From Prorocentrum cordatum (Eukaryota > Sar > Dinophyceae > Prorocentrales > Prorocentraceae): a stretch of 27,500 nt of DNA. The notes beneath the pieces were generated by a model. It did not search any database and was not told the origin of the DNA. It saw only the letters and a list, made by a program, of their open reading frames with translations. A program made the position numbers and the translations under genes. Shown piece by piece: positions 18,109 through 26,128 of this stretch. The stretch is taken from the NCBI GenBank assembly GCA_963575745.1, contig CAUYUJ010003023.1:45001-72500 (forward strand), in the 5' to 3' direction. Numbering within the stretch: position 1 is the first letter of the stretch; each line of letters opens with the position of its first letter.

Positions 18109-19377
18109 CGCACCAAAGCGCCGCGCAGCTCCCGAGACGACATCCGCCTCGCTCAGGAGGATGCGGGACAGCAGGCCCTGCTGCTTCAGGGTCTGGTGGC
18201 GCGGCATGGGCCGCTCCTCAGCCAGGGCGAGGAAGTCCTCGCGGCCGACGAACCAGAAGTGGAAGCCCTTCTCTGCGCTCGCGCCCCTGTCGGCCGCGTC
18301 GTCGGCCACCTGCGCGTGCGCCTCCTCGACCTTCTTCAGGGCCCGGGCGCAAAGTCTACGGTACTCCTGGTCAGCCCCCGCGTCTTGCGCCGCGCAATGC
18401 AGCACGTCAGCGTGCTCGTCATCCAGCGCCAGGGCCACCGCAGCAGAGCCCTCCTCGTCAAGCAACCTGCTCAGCTCCGAGGCTGCGCTCGTGCGCACGG
18501 CCATGTTGGTCTTGTTCGCGATCGTGCGCACGAGCTGCAGGGCGATCTCGACGGCGTTGAACTTCTCGAGTACTTTGGCCGCAGCTCCGCGCACGCCTTT
18601 GTCCTGAAACATCGCCTGCAGCAGCCCGGGCACGGCCTCCGCGGCGCCGATCTGCCCGAGCGCCTCTGCCGCCGCCCTGCGCACTGACGGGTCCTTGTCG
18701 CCCCGCAGCGCCTCCAGCAGCCCGGGCACGGCCACCGCGGCGCCAAGCTGGCCGAGCGCCTCCGCCGCCGCCCTGCGCGCCGAGCAGTCCCAGTCCCCCC
18801 GCAGCGCCTCCACCAGCCCTGGCACGGCCTCCGCGGCGCCGAGCTGCCCGAGCGCCTCCGCCGCCGTCCTGCGCACGAGTGCCGCCCCGTCTCCCCGCAG
18901 CGCCTCCAGGAGCCCGGGCGCGGCCTCCGCGGCGCCGAGCTGCCCGAGCGCCTTCGCCGCCCACCCGCGCACCCCCGAATCTCCGTCCGCCTGCAGCGCC
19001 TCCAGGAGCCCGGGCGCGGCCCCCGTGGTGCCGAGCTGCCCGAGCGCCTCCGCCGCCGCCCGGCGCACTTCCCACCCGAAGTCCGCCGCCTCGTGCGAGG
19101 GCCGACCAAAGTTCCCCCGCAGCGCCTCCACCAGCCCGGGCACGGCCTCCGCGGCGCCGAGCTGCCCGAGCGCCTTCGCCGCCGCCCGGCGCACGCCCCC
19201 GTCCGTGTCCCCCCGCAGCGCCTCCAGCAGCCCGGGCGCAGCCTCCGCGGCGCCGAGCTCCCCGAGCTGGGCCGCCGCCGCCGCGCGCCTCTGCCGGTCC
19301 CAGCCGCGCCGCAGCTGCCGCAGCTGCTCCTGCACCTCTGGCCGCTGCGACTCCGGCTGTGGCTGTTCGCGCCCCAT
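18109..19377 (-). CDS. HEAT-repeat protein, exon 1 (N-terminal HEAT region)
   Basis: The 423-codon exon starts at ATG 19377, the first credible Met; upstream exons cannot be excluded. Residues about 30-285 are some eight 31-residue repeats of the type DGGVRRAAAKALGQLGAAEA plus VPGLVEALRG, the pattern of E-Z-type (PBS-lyase-like) HEAT repeats, which form helical scaffolds for protein binding. One repeat carries an insertion (GNFGRPSHEAADFGWEVRRA). Residues 290-360 are more degenerate helices. From about 365 the sequence changes to GFHFWFVGREDFLAL, MPRHQTLKQQGLLSRILL and SEADVV, which in dinoflagellate proteins leads into the SHRW domain continued in exons 2-4. No signal peptide or membrane segment is seen. 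The 93-bp DNA repeats are near-identical, which suggests recent homogenisation. A scaffold or signalling role is inference only. Confidence 0.8.
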
Positions 19378-19497
19378 GGGGCGCGCCTCGCGCGCGCGCA
19401 GGCGGCCGCCTCGCGCCGGCCGGCTCGCGGGGGCCCGCGCAGCTGGGGCCGCGTCGGCGGCGGAGGGAGGCGTGCAGGTAGGTGTCCCTCTCCCCAG

Positions 19498-19830
19498 GTC
19501 GCGAACCCACGCTGTCCCCCCTTGTAGGCCTCGCTCCCGAGTCGCGATCCCTTGCTGTCTGGTTCATCCTGAGTCGCAAGATGTCGCAAGGTGCCTCCTG
19601 CTGCAATTTCCAGCGCCTGCGTCGCGATACCGTCCTGCTTCCTTCCTCAGCAGTCGCGAATCGCTGACGTCTCCCTGTTTTTTAGTCGCAGTTCCTTCCT
19701 GCTGCAGTTTTTCTGTACCGAAGTCGCGGTTCCTTCCTGCTCCCTTATTCCTAACTTGCAAACTGCTCCTGTATGTTTGTTACCACGTCGTGGCTTCCTG
19801 CTGACTCCCTATTCCTCCCTGGAGCACTCC
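19498..19830. repeat. Degenerate ~32-38-bp repeat (GTCGCGA..CCTTCCTGCT)
   Basis: GTCGCGA or GTCGCA followed by C/T-rich CC.T.CTG(C)T.CCTT recurs about seven to eight times upstream of the minus-strand gene. Similarity between units is loose. It could include 5' flank or promoter sequence of the HEAT gene, but no specific site is recognised. Confidence 0.6.
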
Positions 19831-19968
19831 CACTGAGCGGCGGGACGGCTTCCAATGCGAATTCCTCCCTTGAGCAGTGCGAGGCAAAACACTGCCTCGA
19901 GAAGCGTAGCGCGCGCTGTGCGTGGCTGGGTGTTGAGCAGGGACCGACCGTCCCGGCATTCCAAGAGG

Positions 19969-20143
19969 CCTACCACGAAATGTTCTTAGAACCCCAAAAT
20001 GTTCTAAGAACAAAAACCATGATCTTAGAACATAAGCCGGATGTGTTAAAGTAAGACAGCCCCAGCCAGAAATGTTCGCAGAACATTTCGTGGAAACCAC
20101 AGAAGGCTCGTAGAACATTCGTTGGTAGGCCTATAGGCGAGCC
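19969..20143. mobile_element. Fold-back element with internal TGTTCT/AGAACA palindromes
   Basis: The left end is AGGCCTACCACGAAATGTTC and the right end, reverse-complemented, is AGGCCTACCAACGAATGTTC. Inside are several related palindromes, the clearest GAAATGTTCGCAGAACATTTC near 20078-20098. No convincing target-site duplication is visible, so the ends are approximate. Confidence 0.7.
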
Positions 20144-20242
20144 AGGACGCTTCGCCGCTGCTTGAGCCTTGCCTCGATTCAAGGGGGCGGGAACATGTCA
20201 ACCCATGACTTTCCACGAAGTCGACCCCAGGAGGTCTCGATC

Positions 20243-20473
20243 TCCTCCTCCTCCTCGTTCTCCTCCTCCTTCTCCTCCTCCTCCTCCTCGTTCTCCTCCT
20301 CCTCCTCCTCCTCTTCCTCCTCCGCCTCCTCCCTTCGCCCCTCCTCCTCCTCCTCCTCTTCCTCCTCCTCCTCCTCCACCTCCTCCTCCTCCTCCTCCTC
20401 CTCCTCCTCCTCCCCCTCCTCCTTCTCTTCCTCCTCCTCCTCCTCCTCCTCCTCCTCCTCCTCCTCCTCCTCC
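20243..20473. repeat. (TCC)n tract, about 230 bp
   Basis: TCC/CTC triplets with TTC, CGC, CCC and CAC interruptions, pyrimidine on the plus strand. It abuts a copy of dispersed repeat R at its right end. Confidence 0.95.
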
Positions 20474-20597
20474 ACAGGACCGGCTTTTCATCCCGGCTCG
20501 TTTTTTTTGACGGCCCCGAGGCCCAGCAAGGGGCCCCCAGGAGGCCGAAGACAGCGGATAGACAGCCGTCGTGAGTCTTGTCATGACTCGAGGGGGT
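20474..20597 (+). repeat. Dispersed repeat R, copy 5
   Basis: CACAGGACCGGCTTTTCATC, TTTGACGGCCCCGAGGCCCA, AGGAGGCCGAA and GCCGTCGTGA match the copies at 10196, 11440, 12565 and 12716. Confidence 0.83.
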
Positions 20598-20645
20598 CTG
20601 GGTCGTATCGCAATCATGCGCTGTGCTGACACGGCAACGATGCTC

Positions 20646-20880
20646 CGAACAAGTGCGATAACAAACAAGTGTGATACAAAAACAAGTGTGCTAAAACAAG
20701 AACAAGTGTGGGAACAAGCAAGTATGATAAAACAAACGTGTGATACAGAGCTTGTTATTTTTTATCACGTAGGTTGTTTGCCACGTTTTGTTTGTTTGTC
20801 ATACGTGTTGTTTAAACACACTTGCTTCTTGTCATACGTGTTGTTGTCTCACACTTGTGTTTTATCACACTTGTTCGGGA
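20646..20880. mobile_element. Large fold-back element of ACAAGTGTGATA repeats
   Basis: The left half is made of direct repeats of AACAAGTGTGATA(AAAC). The right half has the reverse complements (GTTTTATCACACTTGTT, CATACGTGTTGTT). The outer ends CCGAACAAGTGCGATAAC and (reverse-complemented) CCGAACAAGTGTGATAAA match. The centre is near 20762. AT content is much higher than in the surroundings. Confidence 0.78.
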
Positions 20881-20916
20881 CCCCAGGGGGCAGCGGATAG
20901 GGGATAGGGTTAGGTT

Positions 20917-21277
20917 AGGTCGGACATGTCCCCCTACATGCGGATTTTGGACGAATAGTTAAAACAGTACCCCAAACACACTCCCACATGGCCAACACCT
21001 GCTCAAAACAATCGTCCCTGGACCATCGTTTTGACTACTTTTGAGCAGTCCTCCTGTAGAGGGACGGGCGAAAGGGGGGGATAGCAAAGGGGAGGTTTGA
21101 GAATCAGCTCACGTAGCTGATTTTCCTGGCGCCTCCCGGCGCCGGGAGGCGCCCATGTATCGAGGAATGGGCCCCTTGGTGAGGCCGAAACCAGCTGCAC
21201 GCAGCAAGTTTCGTACCCCCCCCTTTCCCAATCCCCCCCTTTCGTCCGGCCCGATCCTGTAGAGGGACGGGCCCGAC
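20917..21277. mobile_element. TIR element related to 10708-10868, with a nested insertion
   Basis: The left end TCGGACATGTCCCCCTACAT plus GCGGATTTTG matches the left end of the 10708-10868 element. The right end CCTGTAGAGGGACGGGCCCG (21256-21275) matches its right end. A second copy of TCCTGTAGAGGGACGGGC at 21052-21069 and the sequence between mark an insertion into the right arm. Confidence 0.65.
21070..21254. mobile_element. Nested TIR element between 18-bp direct repeats
   Basis: The left end GAAAGGGGGGGATAGCAAAG and the right end (reverse-complemented) GAAAGGGGGGGATTGGGAAA are inverted repeats lying just inside the 18-bp direct repeats at 21052-21069 and 21255-21272. The interior holds AATCAGCT/AGCTGATT (21102-21122) and a perfect 26-bp palindrome at 21128-21153 (GGCGCCTCCCGGC and its complement). 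Confidence 0.65.
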
Positions 21278-21412
21278 GTAAGCCCAGCACCAAGGAGCAC
21301 GCCCAGCACCGAGGAGTCGCTGCTCTCCTCCGCGCGGGGAGGTGGCCCTGCCTGACAGAGGGCGCCGTGCAAAAAAGGCACGTGCAGGAGGAGGGGCACG
21401 TGAAGAGCCATG

Positions 21413-21476
21413 GAGGAGGAGGGGGAGGAGGAGGAGGAGGAGGAGGAGGAGGAGGAGGAGGAGGAGGAGGAGGAGG
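21413..21476. repeat. (GGA)n tract
   Basis: About 20 GGA triplets, purine on the plus strand. Confidence 0.95.
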
Positions 21477-21619
21477 ATATTCCAGGATATTCCAGAGGAG
21501 GGACATCGAAGGTCCCGCATTGACTCGCATTACTGCTGGAAACGGCTGCGCACTGCATCTCTCACAGCTTTCGGAGGCCCCGACGGGTGGGGGTACTTGC
21601 CCGACAAAATACGTGCCAG

Positions 21620-21862
21620 GAGGAGGAGGAGGGAGGAGGCGGGAGGAGGAGGAGGAGGAGGCGGGAGGAGGAGGAGGAGGAGGAGGAGGAGCTGGGAGGA
21701 GGAGGAGGAGGAGGAGGAGGAGGAGGAGGGACTGAGGAGGAGGCTGAGAGGAGGAGGAGAAGGGGAGGATGAGGAGGACGAGGAGGAGGGAGGAGAGGGA
21801 GGGAGGAGAGGGAGGGAGGGGAGGGGAGGGGAGGGAGGGAGGGGAGGGGAGGGAAGGGGAGA
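21620..21862. repeat. (GGA)n / (GGGA)n purine tract, about 240 bp
   Basis: Almost pure purine: GGA triplets with GGC, CTG and TGA interruptions, passing into GGGA/GGGGA units after about 21785. It lies shortly upstream of the copia-type coding region. Confidence 0.93.
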
Positions 21863-22126
21863 GGCGGTGCTAATCTCAGGGCCTGTTGGGCCCATTACGT
21901 GTTCAGGCATGTGTATGCTACCCGTGCGTGTGTGTATATCAAGTGCGTGTTGATGCTGCAGCATTCTGGCTTGCCACAGGAGTGGAAAAGAGGGTGCGGG
22001 TGCCCCCCCGTCGGAGCCATGTCTGCATTGGTAGTGCGGAGCGTGCCGCGCGATGGCAGGTGCTGTCGCACAGGGCGGCGCTCGGGCGAGTGCCGGCGGG
22101 ACACGAGAAGGTGATTGACACGGACA
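21863..22126. other. Region upstream of the retrotransposon coding sequence; no LTR recognised
   Basis: This is where a 5' LTR and primer-binding site would be expected for the element that follows. I find no TG...CA-bounded repeat matching the 3' side and no clear tRNA-complementary site, so the left end is undefined. Confidence 0.4.
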
Positions 22127-23587
22127 ATGGAGGCCTCGGCGGCGCAATCAGGAGGTTCGCCGGGACAGGAGCCGACGCATCTCGGGCTCATCGTGCATAG
22201 GTCGAAGGGGACGCCTGCGACGGCCCTAGGGCCGATGCTCTTCACGCTCTTGGACGACGTCGCCGCTCGGGCGCTGGAAGTGGTCGACATGGGCCACCTG
22301 GAGCAGGAGGGCAGCGAGCAGCAGATCTTCGAGACACTCGACTCACGGTTTCCCGTCGTGGCTGCTCACGACAGGCTTGGAGAGGCGCTGAAGGAGGTGT
22401 TCACGATTCGCCAGACCAAGGGCGAGTCGATGGCGGCGTACTGTGGGCGCGCGCAGGCGGCGTTCGCCAAAGGCGAGGCCGAGGGCGTGGTGCTGCCGGA
22501 CATGGCGCGCGGCTACCTGCTGCTTCTGGGGACATCCCTGGCACCTCAGATCCTCGCGGTTGTCCTGGCGGCCTCGGGAAGATCGTACAATGAGAAGGAT
22601 GTGGTAATGGCGCTCCAGACGACCTACCCCAACGGTACGGCGGACTTCGGCCAGCAGTCGAAGGCTGTCGGCGCTCACGTGACAGAGGAGACCGACGCGA
22701 GCGAGGACAGCTCGGACATTGCAGGGCTGCTGGCGGGCTACGACGCGGCCGAGGTCGGGGAAGAAGGGGACGCCCTGGACGAGAGTGAGGGCATCGAGAT
22801 CCTGGTGTCGTGGCGAGACCAGCGGAACCGGATCTCGAAGGAGCAGCTAGCCCGGGGCTTCGGCCCCAAGAAGCCGGACACGAAGGCCATGGCGAAGAAG
22901 GTGAGATGCTATAACTGTGACGACGTCGCTCATTTCAGTCGGGGCTGCACTAAGCCTCGCCGACAACGCCGACCACCACCACGAGACCAAAAGGGGAAGG
23001 GCAAGAATGGCGAGAAGCGCGGAGACGTGGCCATGATCATCGAGGGCCTTCTCGTGGTGGACGACGAGGAGAGCCTCGAGTGTGACCTGTGTGAGGATGA
23101 GTGCCAGCAGCCCCTGAACGACGACGAGGGTGGCTGCAGTGACGAGTGCGACTGCGAGCTGGCCACTGACGAGGATGATGACGACGATCAGGACACTGAC
23201 GGGCTGTGTGAGGCGTACGCGGCGGTGCGGGACGACGTGTATGATGTGATCGAGGCGTACCGCAAGCTGACGGCAGACACCGAGGAAGAGGAGGTCTACC
23301 CGGAGGCGCTGATCGCGTCAGCGCACGGGCCGGGCTCAGGCGTGGTCGACACCGGGTGCGGCAAGGGCGTCTTCGTGGAGAAGACGCTCGAGGATCACAA
23401 GGCGGAGATGAAGAAGGCAGGCCTCACGGTGAAGATCCTCAGGCAAGCGAAGGCGACGACTTTCCGGTTCGGCAACCAGGAGACGCTCGAGTCGATCTAC
23501 ACGGCTGAGCTGCAGTGCCGAGTGGGCGGCCGAATCTTGGTGCTGCGCCTGTGCGTCGTTGCTGGCAGGACCCCACTGCTTGTGAGC
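22127..23587 (+). CDS. Ty1/copia-type gag and start of protease
   Basis: I chose ATG 22127; the frame is open from slightly upstream. Residues about 30-170 resemble UBN2-type gag capsid (QQIFETLDSRFPV, then ESMAAYCGRAQAAFAKGEAE). A canonical CX2CX4HX4C zinc knuckle, CYNCDDVAHFSRGC, is coded from about 22907 and would bind element RNA. Next come a basic stretch (KPRRQRRPPPRDQKGKGKNG) and an acidic Cys-rich insert (CDLCEDECQQ...CSDECDCEL). The protease motif VVDTGCGKGVF has its DTG aspartate at 23348. The sense sequence leaves this frame near 23590, after AGRTPLLVS. Gag forms the particle and the protease would mature it. The frame is intact up to the shift, but the element as a whole is dead. 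Confidence 0.85.
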
Positions 23588-23924
23588 TCAAGGCCTTGGA
23601 GGCGTAGCTGGACATGGAGCGAGACGAGGTCCGATTCACAAGGATCAACGTCACCGTGCCGCTCAGGGTCGCGGGCAGCGGCCACTACCAGCTGAACCTG
23701 TGTGAGATGAAGAACGAGGACGGTAGGAAGATTCAGACGGCCGAGGTCGACGTGCTGGAGGTGGAGAAGCAGGATGACGCGAGGACGGCAGCTGAGCAGA
23801 GGGAGCTGGAGGCGTTCGTCGCCGAGGCGTCGTCAGGTTTTCGATAGGGCCGAGCCGGAGCCCTGAGGCTGACGGCGACTGGGACGACACCAACGTGCTG
23901 TAGTCCGCCGGCGTCACCGACAGC
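23588..23924 (+). pseudogene. Decayed end of protease and linker
   Basis: After a frameshift near 23590 the sense continues in the +1 frame with a TAG at about 23607, then MERDEVRFTRINVTVPL and AGSGHYQLNLCEM. The latter resembles the region after the protease in other copia-type elements. The frame ends in TAG at 23845, and a further stop at 23901 precedes the next domain. Nothing here could be translated as one product. Confidence 0.7.
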
Positions 23925-24620
23925 ATGAGCCGGCGGGCCAAACGGATGGTGACCATGGGTGTGCTGGAGGCGCAGGCCAAACTGGGCCGCCAGCTGAAGT
24001 GCCTGGAGATTTTCTCCGAGCCTCGAGTGATGCCCGACCTGGAGGCCACGGGGTTCCAGAACCTCGGCGCGTTCGATCTGAAGAACGGCTGGGACGCACG
24101 GCGCTCGACGGACCGACACAAGATCTGACACCTGATTGACGACGAGGAGCCCGAGCACGTGGGCATGAGCCCTCCGCGTGGACCCCTCTAGATTCTGCAG
24201 AACCTGACAGCTGAGCACGGGCGGCGAGACCCAGAGAAGCTTCGGCGAGTAGTCAGAGAGGCGGTCGGACATCTGAGGTTCTGTGTGGTGATAGCTCGGA
24301 TGCCGATCAGGAATGGCCGCTACTTTGCGCTCGAGGCCCCTCCAACGGCAAAGTCCTGGGACTGTGCATCGGTCTTGGACATGTGTAGGCTGTCGGGGGT
24401 GCACCGCGTCTCGGTCAGCGGGTGCCGGGTGGGCCTGACGGACCCAGTGACGAGGAAGCTGATGTCCAAGGAGTGGTGCTTCGCGACCAACGCGGACATG
24501 CTCAACTGGACGCTGAAGGAGCTGCGGTGTTCTCGTGATCACGAACACCAGTGGTGCTGGGACTGCTCGGGGGATACCAAGAGGAGCTCATTCTTTGAGA
24601 AGTACCCTAAGTACCTGTGC
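23925..24620 (+). pseudogene. Methyltransferase-like domain inside the copia polyprotein (inactivated)
   Basis: One frame carries LKCLEIFSEP..MPDLEATGF (motif-I-like, 24003-24023), AFDLKNGWD, EPEHVGMSPPRGPL and, further on, GRYFALEAPPTAKSWD. The order LE(I/L)F...G, D...GWD, SPP(C)GP, (L)E.P..A..W resembles the Rossmann-fold C5-methyltransferase layout with its PPC catalytic loop. The catalytic Cys position is Arg here (CGT, 24177-24179), one base from TGT. Two stops, TGA 24126 and TAG 24189, sit where Trp is plausible. Capture of cytosine methyltransferases by retrotransposons has been reported in Symbiodinium; whether this is the same lineage is open. The tail (EKYPKYLCKKI, 24597-24629) leads to the integrase region. 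Confidence 0.55.
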
Positions 24621-25020
24621 AAGAAGATAGCTGGAGCCGTGGGGAGCCAGCTAGAGATGGACTACGCCTCCCTGATGGCGGACGCCCTGACGACGACCGA
24701 CGACGATGCAGTCTTCCAGCGACGCAAACTGTCGCTCGAGGCGTCCCGCCAGAGGCTACATGCCAACCTCGGCCACCCGAGCAACGAGGACATGGTGAAA
24801 ATTCTGAAGCATGCCAGGGCAAGTGAGGTGGTGCTGGCCATGGCGCGGACGTTTACCTGCTCGATCTGTGAGGGACGGCGGCTTCCCAAGGCCGTGCGGC
24901 CCGTGAAGGCGCCGTCTAAGATGGCGCCATTGAGGCTGGTCGAGCTGGACGTGAAGGAGATACCGGGCTGGAAGGTCGGGATGAAGGTGAAGGCCCTGAA
25001 CATCGTGTGCCCCAGCAGCG
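24621..25020 (+). pseudogene. Integrase: zinc-binding domain and start of the core
   Basis: In the same frame as the preceding domain, LHANLGHPSNEDMVKILKHA followed by FTCSICEGRR gives the HHCC zinc-binding (GAG_pre-integrase) domain of Ty1/copia integrases, at about 24757-24875. LRLVELDVKEIPGW carries the first core aspartate. LNIVCPSSGLQQMF follows, where the family usually has an acidic residue before SSG; here it is Cys. The frame ends at TGA 25038, where the sense has already moved to another frame. Confidence 0.8.
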
Positions 25021-25300
25021 GCCTACAGCAGATGTTCTGAAGGAGCTATTCGAGCATGGCTGGTGTCAGCCGTATGGACCGACGGCGTTTCTGAAGTGCG
25101 ATGCGGAGAAGACTAACTTGGGCCAGGACATTGTCGATGCGTTCGAGAAGCAGGGAAGGGAACTTAGCGACGCTGCAGGGGAAGCTCACGAGCAGGTCGG
25201 CCATGCTGAGCGTCATGGGACGTGGTTCGAGGATATACTGACTAGGGTGCTGGATCAGACCAACCCGAAGGACGAGAGTGAGTACCAGGACGTGCGTGCG
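25021..25300 (+). pseudogene. Integrase core, second half
   Basis: In a shifted frame, LKELFEHGWCQPYGPTAFLK and CDAEKTNLG carry the second catalytic aspartate region, and GEAHEQVGHAERHGTWFE the third (Glu of AER). The sense sequence leaves this frame near 25300. Between LQQMF and LKELFEHGW some residues usual in the family seem to be missing, which suggests a small deletion at about 25018-25035. Confidence 0.78.
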
Positions 25301-26128
25301 AACGGTGGTGATGGCCAAATACTCCCTCCTCCGTGCACATGGCTTCTCTCCGCACCAGATCGCCCTGGGGAGGAACCCAGAGGTCCCCTCGGACCTGATG
25401 CAGGAGGGCCCGAGCGCGATCTTGCACGAAGAGCCGTTCGCCGAGATGGAGGGGTGCCGACAAGCGGCGGGGGCTTCCGGACTGGAGTGCATGGACACTC
25501 GCGCGGCCAGGGTGGCTCTTGACAGTCCTCCAAGAGTTGATCAGACGTTCAAGCCGGGCGACCGAGTTGCCGTGTGGCGCCGTGGCAGGGGCATCCCTGG
25601 AAAGAAGGCGCACGCCCGCTGGCGTGGGTCAGCCGTGTTCCTGGGCACCGTGCGCGGCAACTTCTGAGTCGCAATGCCGGGTGTGGTCGTCAAGGCGTCG
25701 CCGGAGCAGCTCCGACGCGCCAGCGAGGAGGAGAAGCTGGCCGCCGAGGTCGTCCAGCCTGAGCTCCGAGCCCTGGCGAAGGAGCTCATGGATGGCCAAG
25801 GTCCCCAGCGCGGGCTCATGGACATCGCGGCGGACGAGCGGCCCCCCGGCGCGGCGCCAGCAGGTGCGGCTCCAGGCCCGGCTGCTGAGGCGCCTTCGGA
25901 GGCGGACCCACCGGCCGAGGATGAGGCGGAGGCGCTGCCGGCGCAAGCAGCGCCTCAAATCCGAGGCTCCAGCCGAGCCACCGACCCCGGAGAGGACGGC
26001 CGACGCGACGGTGCCCCGCCGCCTGGTGGGCGCGGGGGCGGTCAACCCGGCGGAGGTGCGCTCTGCCAAGGCACCTATAGGGTCGAGGCCGAGGAGCCGC
26101 CGCCGACTCCTCCGGCGAAGGTGCCCAT
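25301..26128 (+). pseudogene. Integrase C-terminal region and acidic/proline linker
   Basis: A third frame gives MAKYSLLRAHGFSPHQIALG RNP, then PGDRVAVWRRGRGIPGKKAH and ARWRGSAVFLGTVRGNF, the SH3-like integrase end. A TGA at 25665-25667 stands where the family has Trp. VVVKASPEQLRRASEEEKLA, typical of these elements, follows, and then an Ala/Pro/Glu-rich linker before the reverse transcriptase. The sense shifts frame again near 26125. Confidence 0.75.

Noticed and set aside
18458-19804. Other long frames over the HEAT region on both strands
   Set aside because: These are shadows of the 93-bp repeats at very high GC; only the minus-strand frame with AAAKALGQLGAAEAVPGL gives a known repeat and continues into the SHRW domain.
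20078-20098. Steroid-receptor-like response element (AGAACA/TGTTCT)
   Set aside because: Such receptors are not expected in dinoflagellates; the motif is part of a repeated palindrome in a fold-back element.
20150-20178. Possible spliced-leader relic (minus strand GGCTCAAG)
   Set aside because: Only eight bases match the end of the dinoflagellate spliced leader; the upstream part does not.
20895-20917. Telomere-like AGGGTTAGGTTAGG
   Set aside because: Only two or three imperfect units; too short for a telomere or clear interstitial telomere.
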